A stretch of 64,000 nucleotides of DNA, from positions 62,001 to 126,000 of the forward strand of contig CAXPZW010000011.1 in assembly GCA_964221845.1 (NCBI GenBank), read 5' to 3'. The stretch is from CAXPZW01 sp964221845. GTDB lineage: Bacteria > Bacteroidota > Bacteroidia > Flavobacteriales_D > Sanyastnellaceae. Made by a program: the position numbers and the translations under genes. The notes under the pieces are model-generated. The model did no database searches. It worked only from the letters and a program-made list of their open reading frames with translations, and had not been told where the DNA came from. How positions within the stretch are numbered: the first letter of the stretch is position 1; every line of letters starts with the position of its first letter. Below, piece after piece: positions 17,231 through 25,141 of this stretch.

Positions 17231-18453
17231 AGCTGTACGGCTTCGGCTTCAGGAGCCTCAATGGACTGGAGGCGCTCGCGCACGTCCACGTTGGCCGCGC
17301 GGAATTGTTGGATCTCTTCTTCGGTCAACGGGTCGGCGGTGGGGAAGTCTTCGCGCAGGTGATCCACTTGCTCGCCGTTTTTCCAGAAGCGGAAACACAC
17401 GTGCGGTCCGGTGGCCAGGCCCGTAGAACCCACATACCCGATCACATCGCCTTGGTGCACGCGATCACCCACTTTTACCGCACGTTTGCTCATGTGCAGG
17501 TATTGGGTGGTATAGGTGCCGTTGTGGCGGATCTTGACATAGTTGCCGTTGCCGCCTTTGAATTCGCTTTTGATGACCTCGCCGTCACCCACGGCCAAAA
17601 TGGGTGTGCCTTTGGGCGCAGCGTAGTCGGTGCCCAGGTGGGCTTTGTAGCGCTTGAGCACTGGGTGGTAGCGCTTGAGGTTGTAGCGGCTAGAGATCCG
17701 CGAGAACTTCAACGGAGCTTTGAGGAAGGCCTTGCGCAGGCTCTCCCCTTCCCAGTTGTAGTAGTCCACTTGGCCGTCCTTTTCCCAGGCATACGCTTCG
17801 ATCCATTCGCCGCGGTGCTTGAACCAACAGGCGCGGATGCCTCCGCTGCCCACGCGCTTGTCGCGGACCCATTCTTCGTCGTAAATCACCTTGAAGCCGT
17901 CGCCTTTTTGAACACGGTAAAAATCCACGGTCCACGCGTAGATGTTGGCCATGGTCATGGAGAGTTCGGGGCTGGCGCCATCGTCCTCAAGGGCATTGTA
18001 GAGGCTGGAGGTGATGGTGCCGCTTGCGGCTTCCTCGCGCAGTTCTACGGGGTGGTCGTGAGCCGAAACGGCAACCTCTTCGCGCAAGTCAAAGAGCACG
18101 TAGGCGCGGTCGGTTTTTTCGTAGATGAGGCAGGCCAGAGCGCCATCGGAAGGATCAAACAGCAAATGCATGAGTCTGCCAGCGCGCAGTTGACGCGGGT
18201 CAAAAATGCCCTGAGCACGGTCCACCACGGCCTGGATGGTCGCAGCTCCGAGTCCGTAACCGCTCAGAATCCCGCCAAAGTATTCGTTGGGCGCTACCTC
18301 GTGGCGTTCAATGTTAAACGCGTCAAAGTCCATCCCAAACTGGATGTTGGCCGGAGCGGCCTCCTCGACTTGCGCGTCAAGCGCGGTACTTGCTGTTGGG
18401 GCCGGTTGGCAGGCGACCAGTACCAACGCCGCCATCCACATCACGTGTTTCAT
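17227..18453 (-). CDS. M23 family metallopeptidase, lipoprotein
   Basis: The 408-residue protein has a lipobox (MKHVMWMAALVLVAC). The C-terminal peptidase domain shows HLGTDYAAPKGTP, which supplies the first zinc His and Asp. The last motif reads GPHVCFRFW, so the usual H-x-H is H-x-C; from memory this form occurs in other Bacteroidota homologues, and Cys could still bind zinc. The middle region (KRVGSGGIRACWFKH and following) resembles the substrate-groove domain of cell-wall endopeptidases. It is probably a peptidoglycan DD-endopeptidase in the periplasm. It is coupled to the next lipoprotein by a GTGA overlap. Confidence 0.85.
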   Translation of the reverse strand: MKHVMWMAALVLVACQPAPTASTALDAQVEEAAPANIQFGMDFDAFNIERHEVAPNEYFGGILSGYGLGAATIQAVVDRAQGIFDPRQLRAGRLMHLLFDPSDGALACLIYEKTDRAYVLFDLREEVAVSAHDHPVELREEAASGTITSSLYNALEDDGASPELSMTMANIYAWTVDFYRVQKGDGFKVIYDEEWVRDKRVGSGGIRACWFKHRGEWIEAYAWEKDGQVDYYNWEGESLRKAFLKAPLKFSRISSRYNLKRYHPVLKRYKAHLGTDYAAPKGTPILAVGDGEVIKSEFKGGNGNYVKIRHNGTYTTQYLHMSKRAVKVGDRVHQGDVIGYVGSTGLATGPHVCFRFWKNGEQVDHLREDFPTADPLTEEEIQQFRAANVDVRERLQSIEAPEAEAVQL

Positions 18454-18481
18454 CTTCCTTGAAATCTGCAGGGTTCCGAAA

Positions 18482-18520
18482 ATAAAAAACCTCATCCGGG
18501 GAGGTTGAGGTCCTCCCGGG
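18482..18520 (-). terminator. Rho-independent terminator after the DUF3108 gene
   Basis: On the minus strand CCGGGAGG pairs with CCTCCCCGG around a short loop and is followed by ATGAGG and then TTTTTTATTTT. It lies between the DUF3108 gene and the M23 lipoprotein gene. Confidence 0.65.
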
Positions 18521-18565
18521 ACAAGGTAACGTTAGAATCAGGCGGTTTCCTGTGTGCGCAAAGGT

Positions 18566-19396
18566 CTAATCCACGAGCGCCAGTGAATTGGCGAGCCCTT
18601 CCCAATCGGTCATCTCCATTTTGATGCTTCCAACAAGGATGTCAGCCTTGACCATGACGGGGATTTTGTTGGCGTCATCGGTGATCCACACCGTCAGGTC
18701 TTCTTCGGTCTTAAAGATGCGGCCCTCTTGCACCACGGGCACAAATTTCATGCAGCGGAACTTGCCTTTGCGGGTCTTGATGGTCTCTTTGCCTTGGTAC
18801 TTGATCTTCAGGGGGAAGACTTCTCCGTCCACCAGGGTCAACACCTCAAACACATCGCCGTGTTCGGCTTCAGAGTAGTCCAGGGCGCGCATGTAGTAGT
18901 ACGAGCTGAGCATGTCCTGCACAAAATTTGGGGTCAGTAGCGTATCGCCCTCGTGGGTGGCGACCACACTCTTTTGGGGGAAGAAACGGTAGTTCTGGTT
19001 GATCTTGTAGCCGCCCTCGTCGCAGTTGCGCACGAAGTAATGCGGGAACAGGCCGTCCTTGTCTAGGTAGGTTTCGTAGTGGTCCCGAACACGGTAAAAC
19101 CAATCAAAACCACCCAAGCTTTTGCCCGTGCCTACAATGCGGTAGGCATCGCGCTCGCCAAATTTGTAGGGCGACTCCTGGACCTCCATGACCGCCTCGC
19201 CGGCGTCCAACCAACCGTAGTGGATGGTGTAGGTCAGCTTTTCACCCACGCGGAACGCGCCGTTGCGTACTTCGCGCAATTCGTGGGCTTCTACCGTGTC
19301 GGGGTCCACCTTGTCAGGAACATACGCCGTGCTGATTTGGGCGGCGCTAGCCAGGCCCAGAAAGCAGGCAAGGATGAAGGAAATGTGCTTGTTCAT
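18566..19396 (-). CDS. DUF3108 domain-containing exported protein
   Basis: The 276 residues start with a signal peptide (MNKHISFILACFLGLASAAQ). They then show the DUF3108 pattern: GEKLTYTIHYGWLDAGEAVM, FYRVRDHYETYLDKDGLFP, GKFRCMKFVPVVQEGR and LTVWITDDANKIPVMVK. The family is thought to form a periplasmic beta-rich fold of unknown role. The long upstream ORF extension is rejected because it reads through the dockerin-like fragment region. A terminator follows the gene. Confidence 0.85.
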   Translation of the reverse strand: MNKHISFILACFLGLASAAQISTAYVPDKVDPDTVEAHELREVRNGAFRVGEKLTYTIHYGWLDAGEAVMEVQESPYKFGERDAYRIVGTGKSLGGFDWFYRVRDHYETYLDKDGLFPHYFVRNCDEGGYKINQNYRFFPQKSVVATHEGDTLLTPNFVQDMLSSYYYMRALDYSEAEHGDVFEVLTLVDGEVFPLKIKYQGKETIKTRKGKFRCMKFVPVVQEGRIFKTEEDLTVWITDDANKIPVMVKADILVGSIKMEMTDWEGLANSLALVD

Positions 19397-19430
19397 GCCC
19401 AGGGTAAAACAAACCCCATTCCAAACTGGA

Positions 19431-19668
19431 TCAATTAGAGGTAGGCGCGGTGAATACAGCGTACAACAAAGCCAACAAATCGGCAGTGGTGACTGCGCCG
19501 TTGCCGTCCAAATCAGCCGAGGGTTCATCGGTGCCGTACAGGCCCAGGAAGGCCAGAACGTCCGCCGGAGACAAGGATCCGTCTCCGTTCAGGTCTTCGG
19601 GCAAGGGGGTGCCAGAAGCACCCGTGAGTAAGATGTCAAAATCAAGGGGGCCAAAATAAATACAGCTT
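19431..19668 (-). pseudogene. Orphan dockerin-like double repeat (gene remnant?)
   Basis: A minus-strand frame encodes two EF-hand-like units, DLNGDGSLSPADVLAFLGLYG and DLDGNGAVTTADLLALLYAVF, 30 residues apart. This is the form seen at the C-termini of long secreted proteins in marine Flavobacteriales. There is no start codon within the gap: the open frame only begins inside the 3' end of ridA, and no large protein precedes it. It is either the last remnant of a deleted surface protein or a frame carried along by ridA readthrough. The acidic positions are intact. Confidence 0.45.
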
Positions 19669-20106
19669 TTAGCCTTCAGGCAAGGCCGCCACACACTTGA
19701 GCTCAATGGCAATGGGCGTGGGCAGGCTGTTGATCTCCACAGTGGTGCGGCAAGGTTGGTTCTCCTTGAAATACTCGGCGTAGATGCGGTTGAAGGTGTG
19801 GAAGTCCCGCTTCATGTTGACCAAAAACACCTGCACGTCTACCAGGTCGTTCCAGGTGGCGCCTGAGGCCTCCAGAATTTTTCGGACGTTTCCAAATACC
19901 GAGTGCACTTGCGCTTCGAAGTCGAACTCAAGGAAGTTGCCGTTGTGGTCCAGTTTGAGTCCCGGAACGCCGGAATCGTTGGCGTCGGATCCGGCCACAC
20001 GTGGGCCTACACCCGAGAGAAACAATAGGTTTCCCACTTTGCGTGAATGCGGATAAAGGCCCACTGGTTTGGGCGCATCGGAGGCGTGAATGCGGTCATT
20101 ACTCAT
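19669..20106 (-). CDS. RidA/YjgF family protein, 2-aminomuconate deaminase-like
   Basis: The 145 residues contain APKPVGLYPHSRKVGNLLF, LSGVGPR, DLVDVQVFLVNMKRDF and the family signature NQPCRTTVEINSLPTPIAIE, whose Arg usually binds the substrate carboxylate. The sequence is closer in pattern to 2-aminomuconate deaminases of tryptophan and nitrobenzene breakdown than to housekeeping RidA, which acts on enamine intermediates. The ATG giving MSNDRIHASD is chosen. A promoter-like element ends only 5 bases upstream, so the transcript may be leaderless. It is a cytosolic protein, usually a trimer. Confidence 0.8.
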   Translation of the reverse strand: MSNDRIHASDAPKPVGLYPHSRKVGNLLFLSGVGPRVAGSDANDSGVPGLKLDHNGNFLEFDFEAQVHSVFGNVRKILEASGATWNDLVDVQVFLVNMKRDFHTFNRIYAEYFKENQPCRTTVEINSLPTPIAIELKCVAALPEG

Positions 20107-20111
20107 GGGCT

Positions 20112-20142
20112 CAAAGGTGCCAATTCCCGGTTGGGGTTGCAA
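20112..20142 (-). promoter_or_regulatory. Putative ridA promoter, TTG-N20-CACCTTTG
   Basis: On the minus strand TTG (20142-20140) is followed after 20 bases by CACCTTTG (20119-20112). This has one mismatch to TAnnTTTG, with the spacing expected in Bacteroidota. The -7 box ends 5 bases before the ATG. Confidence 0.5.
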
Positions 20143-20253
20143 TTTTTTGGCGCTTATGTCGGATAACGGCTACAACGTTCGTAGCCCTGATTCGTTAAAC
20201 CTTTAGAAGATGCGGCACGTACATTGTCTTAACTCACTCTAAATAAACGAGCC

Positions 20254-20343
20254 ATGCAACACGTATTGGACACCTTTTCCGGGTTTGAGAGCTGGTTCAA
20301 CCAGCGCTTCGGTTGGTTCTTTACCAACGGGAACAAATCCTGA
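20254..20343 (+). CDS. Possible 29-residue microprotein
   Basis: An ATG after TAAATAAACGAGCC opens a 29-codon frame beginning MQHVLDTFSGFESWFNQRF and ending WFFTNGNKS with TGA. It is rich in aromatic residues (six Phe, three Trp), with a spacing that would put most on one face of a helix. It lies alone between divergent ridA and the Xaa-Pro peptidase gene and is followed 25 bases later by a near-ideal terminator, so it forms its own short transcription unit. I do not recognise the protein. It could be a membrane-associating small protein, or the unit could be a small RNA with an accidental frame. Confidence 0.5.
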   Translation: MQHVLDTFSGFESWFNQRFGWFFTNGNKS

Positions 20344-20367
20344 CTTACACACTACTGGACATAACCA

Positions 20368-20391
20368 ACCGCGCTTCGGCGCGGTTTTTTT
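20368..20391 (+). terminator. Strong terminator with TTCG tetraloop
   Basis: ACCGCGC and GCGCGGT close a TTCG loop and are followed directly by seven T. It ends the short unit containing the 29-codon ORF. Confidence 0.9.
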
Positions 20392-20424
20392 GTTGCTATC
20401 TTGGCGCTCCCAACACCGAATTTC

Positions 20425-21714
20425 ATGCGCTACCAGCAGCTTTCTTCTGACGTATACATCCACAACCGCCAACGCCTGACCGCTGCCATGGAGCCGGGCA
20501 CCCTGGCCATCTTCAATTCCAACGACATCCTGCCCACCAGCGCCGATGGCACCTTGCCCTTCAAGCAAGCCACCGACCTGTTTCACCTGTGCGGAGTGGA
20601 CCAAGAAGAGAGCGTCCTGTTGGTGTTCCCAGGTGCCAGCAATCCGGCCCACCGTGAAATCCTCTTCCTGAAAGAAACCAACGACGAAATCGCCATTTGG
20701 GAAGGCGCCAAGCTCACCAAAGAGCAGGCCTTCGAAGTCAGCGGCGTGCGCACGGTGTACTGGACCAACCAGTTTGAGAAAGTCCTCAAAACCCTGCTTG
20801 CAGAGGTGGACGCGGTCTACCTCAACAACAACGAGCACACCCGCAACTCCAGCGAGGTAGAAACCCGCGACATGCGCTTTGGCAAGTGGTTTCGCGGCGA
20901 ATACCCGAACTACCCCATCAAGCGTATTGCGCCCACCATGCACCGCATCCGTTCGGTGAAGCACCCGGAGGAAATCGCGCAAATGCGCCGCGCATGCGAC
21001 ATCACCAAGGCTGGTTTTGAGCGCGTGTTGAAATTTGTCAAGCCGGGCGTCAAGGAATACGAAATCGAAGCTGAGTACATGCACGAGTTCTTGCGTGCGG
21101 GCTCACGCGGTTTTGCGTACACCCCCATCATTGCCTCGGGCTTCAATGCCTGCGTACTGCACTACATCGAAAACGACGACACCTGCAAAGACGGCGACGT
21201 CATCCTCATGGACGTGGGCGCCGAATACGGCAACTACGCCGCGGACATGACCCGCTGCATCCCGGTCAGCGGCCGCTTTACCGACCGTCAAAAACAGATC
21301 TACAACGCGGTACTCAGCGTGATGCAAGATTCCATGAAACTCTTGCGTCCGGGTGTCATGCTCGGTGAATACCACAAACAAGTGGGCGAGTTGATGACCG
21401 AGCAGCTGCTCATTGTGGGCCTGATCGACAAGCACGACGTGGAGAAGCAAAACCCTGCGTGGCCTGCCTACAAGAAGTACTTCATGCACGGCACCTCGCA
21501 CTTCATTGGGTTAGACGTGCACGATGTGGGCCTCTGGCACGAGCCCATCCAAGCGGGCAACGTGTTTACCGTGGAACCGGGCATTTACATCCGTGAAGAA
21601 AACTTGGGCATCCGCCTCGAGAACGACATCGTGATTACCGACAACGGGTTTGACGACCTGATGGGCACCATTCCTCTGGAGGCTGAGGCCATCGAGGAGA
21701 TCATGAACAGCTAA
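20425..21714 (+). CDS. Xaa-Pro aminopeptidase (M24B family)
   Basis: The enzyme removes N-terminal residues preceding proline. The 429 residues have the N-terminal aminopeptidase P domain and a C-terminal pita-bread domain. The metal ligands are visible: Asp in ILMDVGAEYGNYAADMTR (two), His in GTSHFIGLDVHDVG, Glu in VEPGIYI and Glu in IRLENDIVI. Length and motifs are normal for the family. A weak -7 element (TATCTTGG, 20397-20404) lies directly behind the preceding terminator. The ATG giving MRYQQLSSDV is chosen for that reason. The stop lies two bases from that of convergent miaE. Confidence 0.92.
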   Translation: MRYQQLSSDVYIHNRQRLTAAMEPGTLAIFNSNDILPTSADGTLPFKQATDLFHLCGVDQEESVLLVFPGASNPAHREILFLKETNDEIAIWEGAKLTKEQAFEVSGVRTVYWTNQFEKVLKTLLAEVDAVYLNNNEHTRNSSEVETRDMRFGKWFRGEYPNYPIKRIAPTMHRIRSVKHPEEIAQMRRACDITKAGFERVLKFVKPGVKEYEIEAEYMHEFLRAGSRGFAYTPIIASGFNACVLHYIENDDTCKDGDVILMDVGAEYGNYAADMTRCIPVSGRFTDRQKQIYNAVLSVMQDSMKLLRPGVMLGEYHKQVGELMTEQLLIVGLIDKHDVEKQNPAWPAYKKYFMHGTSHFIGLDVHDVGLWHEPIQAGNVFTVEPGIYIREENLGIRLENDIVITDNGFDDLMGTIPLEAEAIEEIMNS

Positions 21715-21716
21715 AC

Positions 21717-22313
21717 CTATCCGTGTACGGTGCCTTCCTTGCCGTACTTGCCCATGAGTTCGCCTTCGTAATCCAGGAAGGCTTGCCAGCGCGCGCCCAC
21801 ATCTACGTTGGGACCGTTCTTGCGGGCCAGCGAGATGAAGGTGGTGTAGTGGTCGGCTTCTGAAATCATCAAATCCCGGTAGAACTTCTTCAGGTCCGGA
21901 TCTTCCAATTCCTCGCTGAGGATGCGGAAGCGTTCGCAGCTGCGCGCCTCGATCATGGCCGCCAGCAGCAAAGCCTCCACCAGTTGAATCTCGCGGTTGC
22001 CGCCTTTGAGGATGTGCAGGCGCAGGTCCTTGACGTAGGGGTCTTTGGGGTCCTGGGTGAGTTCCAGGCCGCGCTCGCGCAGTTTGTCCACCACCATGCG
22101 AAAGTGGGTGAGTTCTTCGAGGGCGATGCGGGTCATTTCGTCCACCACATCGGGGTACTCAGGAAAACGCACCATAGTGGTGATGGCGTTGGACGCGGCT
22201 TTTTGTTCGCACCAGGCGTGGTCAGAGAGCACGTCGCCGAGGTTGCGTTCAACGATGTTGGCCCAACGCGGATCGGTAGGCATGCGCAGGCCGAGCATGG
22301 GGGATTTGGACAT
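21717..22313 (-). CDS. miaE: tRNA-(ms2io6A)-hydroxylase MiaE-like
   Basis: MiaE is a diiron enzyme that hydroxylates the isopentenyl group of ms2i6A37 in tRNAs reading UNN codons. The 198 residues form a ferritin-like helix bundle. The iron-binding Glu/His pairs are in ALEELTHF, EARSCERF and SEADHY. The start MSKSPMLGLRMPTDPRW is preceded four bases upstream by a perfect -7 promoter box, which would make the message leaderless. The ATG of MLGLRM is an alternative start. It converges with the Xaa-Pro peptidase gene. Confidence 0.88.
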   Translation of the reverse strand: MSKSPMLGLRMPTDPRWANIVERNLGDVLSDHAWCEQKAASNAITTMVRFPEYPDVVDEMTRIALEELTHFRMVVDKLRERGLELTQDPKDPYVKDLRLHILKGGNREIQLVEALLLAAMIEARSCERFRILSEELEDPDLKKFYRDLMISEADHYTTFISLARKNGPNVDVGARWQAFLDYEGELMGKYGKEGTVHG

Positions 22314-22317
22314 GGTG

Positions 22318-22325
22318 CAAAGGTA
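22318..22325 (-). promoter_or_regulatory. -7 promoter element (TACCTTTG) abutting the miaE start
   Basis: The minus-strand TACCTTTG matches TAnnTTTG perfectly and ends four bases before the ATG. There is no clear TTG about 20 bases upstream, where the terminator hairpin lies. Confidence 0.5.
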
Positions 22326-22333
22326 GCAGCGCA

Positions 22334-22364
22334 CAAAAAAAGCCGCCCCCACCGGGACGGCTTT
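22334..22364. terminator. Terminator-like hairpin upstream of miaE
   Basis: AAAGCCG and CGGCTTT flank a CCCCC/GGG inner stem, with seven T on the minus strand and TTTCTTTT on the plus strand. It lies in the 254-base gap between miaE and the divergent M1 peptidase gene. No annotated gene ends here, so it may be an attenuator or the end of an unrecognised small RNA. The rest of the gap shows no coding sequence I trust. Confidence 0.6.
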
Positions 22365-22567
22365 CTTTTGCAGGTTTGCATCACGGTCCAAAAGCGACCC
22401 ATCGCTGCTTGTTGAACGCCCTCTAAGGTACCATTCATTCCCTCCAGCACACCGTCTACAAATTCCGCCAATGGGAATGCAAATCGGGCAAATCCACAGC
22501 GAATTGGATTCTTGGGTGCGCCAAATGCGGGGGGAACGTATTTTCGGGATTTCATTCTTACCGCCCC

Positions 22568-25138
22568 ATGCGCACCTTTCTTTTCGTGTTTTCTGCCGTC
22601 CTGTTGGCCGGGTGTACCCTGTTTAACAAGAACACTGCGTTTGAGCTGCCCGACGATGTGGTCACCCTGCCCCCCGCCGAGGTGAGTTCAGAGGAAAAGC
22701 CCTACCGCGCCACCGAGGCCAAGGTCAACAACCTGTTGCACACGCGCTTGGAACTGGTACCTGCTTGGGAGCGTTCTGAGTTGGACGGGATAGCGGAGCT
22801 GACTTTTCAGCCCTACTTCTACCCCACCGGCCGCTTGCTTTTGGACGCCAAAGGGTTTGAGGTGCGCGAGGTGAGTTTGGTGACCGACAGCGCCCGTTTG
22901 CCGCTGGAATACGCGTACGACGGCGCCTTGTTGGACATCTCCCTGGACAAGACCTACTCGCGCTTTGAGCAGTACACCGTCTTCATCGACTACACCGCCA
23001 AACCCGAAGAACTCGAAGTGGGCGGCAGCGCGGCCATCACCTCCGACAAGGGCCTGTACTTCATCGATCCCCTCGACCAAGACCCTGAAAAGCCCACCCA
23101 GCTCTGGACCCAAGGCCAAACCGAATCGAGCAGCTGCTGGTTCCCCACCATTGACCAACCCAACGAACGCACGACTCAAGAAATCTTCATCACCGTAGAA
23201 GACCGCTTCAAGACCCTGTCCAACGGCGCCCTGGTGTACTCCAACTTCAACGACGACGGCACCCGCACCGATTATTGGCAACAAGAGCAGGACCACCCGC
23301 CCTACCTGTTCATGCTGGCGGTGGGTGAGTTTGTGATTGCCATGGACCGCTGGGAAAACGCCCGCGGCGAAGAAATCATCGTCAACTACTACGTGGAGCC
23401 CGAATACGGGCCGGTGGCCTACAAGATTTTTGGCCACACCCCCGAGATGCTCACCTTCTTCAGCGATGTGCTGGACTTCGACTACCCCTGGCCCAAGTAC
23501 AGCCAAGTGGTGGTGCGCGACTACGTATCTGGGGCTATGGAAAACACCACCGCCACGATCCACGGCGAATTTGTGCAACTCACCGAGCGCGAGTTGATCG
23601 ATGAGAACATGGATGACATCATCGCCCACGAGCTCTTCCACCACTGGTTTGGTGATTTGGTGACCTGCGAAAGCTGGAGCAACCTGCCGCTCAACGAGTC
23701 CTTTGCCACCTACGGCGAGTACCTCTGGGCCGAGCACAAATTTGGCCGCGACCAAGCCGAATACGAGCGCTTCCAATCCATGCAGGGCTACATCCAAGAG
23801 TCGCGCTACAAGCAGGTGCCGCTGATCCGCTTTGAGTACGAGGACAAGGAGGACATGTTTGATGCGCACAGCTACAACAAGGGCGGATGCATCCTGCACA
23901 TGCTGCGCGGCATTGTGGGCGACGAGGCCTTCTTTGCCAGCCTGAGCACCTACTTGAAAAACCACCAGTTTGGCACCGCAGAGGTCCACAACCTGCGCAT
24001 GGCCTTTGAGCACACCACCGGGCTGGACCTCAACTGGTTCTTTGACCAATGGTTCTTGGGTGCCGGTCACCCCGATTTGGAAATCCGCTACACCGCGCTG
24101 GACAGCATTGGTCAGGTGATGGTGGACGTGGACCAAATCCAAAACGGCGACCGCCGCGTGTTTGATTTTCCATTGGCCATTGACGTGTACACCTCCACCG
24201 GTGTCACCCGTCACGACCTGTTTGTGAGCGAACGCAAGAACACCTTTGTGCTAGACTTTGAGGGCAACTTGCTGAACGTGAACGTGGACGCCGAAAAAGC
24301 CCTCCTCGCCGAAAAAGAAGACCTGAAACCCCTGGCGTGGTGGGCCCACCAAATGGCCAACGCGCCGCGCTACAAAGACCGGTTGGAAGCCCTGGTGGCC
24401 GCCGGTGATACCTCCGGGGCTGAGGTGGACGCTATCCTCAAGTTGGGCATCGACGACAAGCACTGGAGCCTGCGCCGCACGGCACTTGGCATCCTCCAAG
24501 ACCAACCCGAAGTGCCTGCCGAAACTTGGGCCTCCCAAGTGGAAGCCCGCATCCTGGATTCCAAAACCCAAGTGCGTGCCTCGGCCATGGCCCTCAGCGC
24601 GGTGAAATTTGGCGATGCGCACAAAGACCGGTTCTACGCCGCCTTGAACTCCAAATCCTATGTGGAAATGGCCGCCGGACTCGAAGCGATCGCAGCCATG
24701 GACCCCAAAGCGGGATTGGAAGAAGCCAAAGCATTTGAAGACCAGGAATACGGACGCATCCAACGGGCAGTAGCCTCGGTGTATTCGCGCAACGGAGGTC
24801 CGGCACAGCACGACTACTTCAAGCGCAGAGTGGAAGAAGCGGCAGGCAACGACCTGTACACGGCGGTCAGCCTCTACGGGGTGTATTTGAGCAACCAAGA
24901 ACTGCCCGTCATCCAGTCCGGGTTGGACCGCTTGGAAGCCGTGGCCCGCGACGGAAACCCGTGGTGGGTGAAATACGCCGCGTACAACGCCCTCAACCGC
25001 ATTGAACAGGATCTGGAGGCCCGCAGCAAAGACGGCGACGAAAACGCCACCGTCCAATGGGAAGCCCTGCGCGAACGCTGGGCAGGCATCCGCGACGCCG
25101 AAACCGACCAGCGCCTGTTTCCTGCATTGGGCAAGTGA
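22568..25138 (+). CDS. M1 family aminopeptidase, lipoprotein
   Basis: The 856 residues start with a lipobox (FVFSAVLLAGC). The M1 exopeptidase motif is GAMENTTATIHGEF, and zinc binding is by HELFHHWFGDLVTCESWSNL, with the third ligand in NESFATYGEY. After the catalytic domain, residues 620-850 form HEAT-like helical repeats (for example VDAILKLGIDDKHWSLRRTA). The protein would sit on the periplasmic or surface side of a membrane and trim peptides for nutrition. hemW follows after three bases. Length is normal for M1 enzymes with a helical C-terminal domain. Confidence 0.92.
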   Translation: MRTFLFVFSAVLLAGCTLFNKNTAFELPDDVVTLPPAEVSSEEKPYRATEAKVNNLLHTRLELVPAWERSELDGIAELTFQPYFYPTGRLLLDAKGFEVREVSLVTDSARLPLEYAYDGALLDISLDKTYSRFEQYTVFIDYTAKPEELEVGGSAAITSDKGLYFIDPLDQDPEKPTQLWTQGQTESSSCWFPTIDQPNERTTQEIFITVEDRFKTLSNGALVYSNFNDDGTRTDYWQQEQDHPPYLFMLAVGEFVIAMDRWENARGEEIIVNYYVEPEYGPVAYKIFGHTPEMLTFFSDVLDFDYPWPKYSQVVVRDYVSGAMENTTATIHGEFVQLTERELIDENMDDIIAHELFHHWFGDLVTCESWSNLPLNESFATYGEYLWAEHKFGRDQAEYERFQSMQGYIQESRYKQVPLIRFEYEDKEDMFDAHSYNKGGCILHMLRGIVGDEAFFASLSTYLKNHQFGTAEVHNLRMAFEHTTGLDLNWFFDQWFLGAGHPDLEIRYTALDSIGQVMVDVDQIQNGDRRVFDFPLAIDVYTSTGVTRHDLFVSERKNTFVLDFEGNLLNVNVDAEKALLAEKEDLKPLAWWAHQMANAPRYKDRLEALVAAGDTSGAEVDAILKLGIDDKHWSLRRTALGILQDQPEVPAETWASQVEARILDSKTQVRASAMALSAVKFGDAHKDRFYAALNSKSYVEMAAGLEAIAAMDPKAGLEEAKAFEDQEYGRIQRAVASVYSRNGGPAQHDYFKRRVEEAAGNDLYTAVSLYGVYLSNQELPVIQSGLDRLEAVARDGNPWWVKYAAYNALNRIEQDLEARSKDGDENATVQWEALRERWAGIRDAETDQRLFPALGK

Positions 25139-25141
25139 TCC

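Noticed and set aside
22133..22555. 140-codon minus-strand frame upstream of and into miaE
   Set aside because: It crosses a terminator hairpin and then runs in the wrong frame through miaE. There is no independent support for its first part.
22688..24214. 508-codon frame antisense to the M1 aminopeptidase
   Set aside because: The peptidase has complete zinc motifs and a lipobox; the antisense frame is Val/Gly/His-rich as expected of codon shadows.
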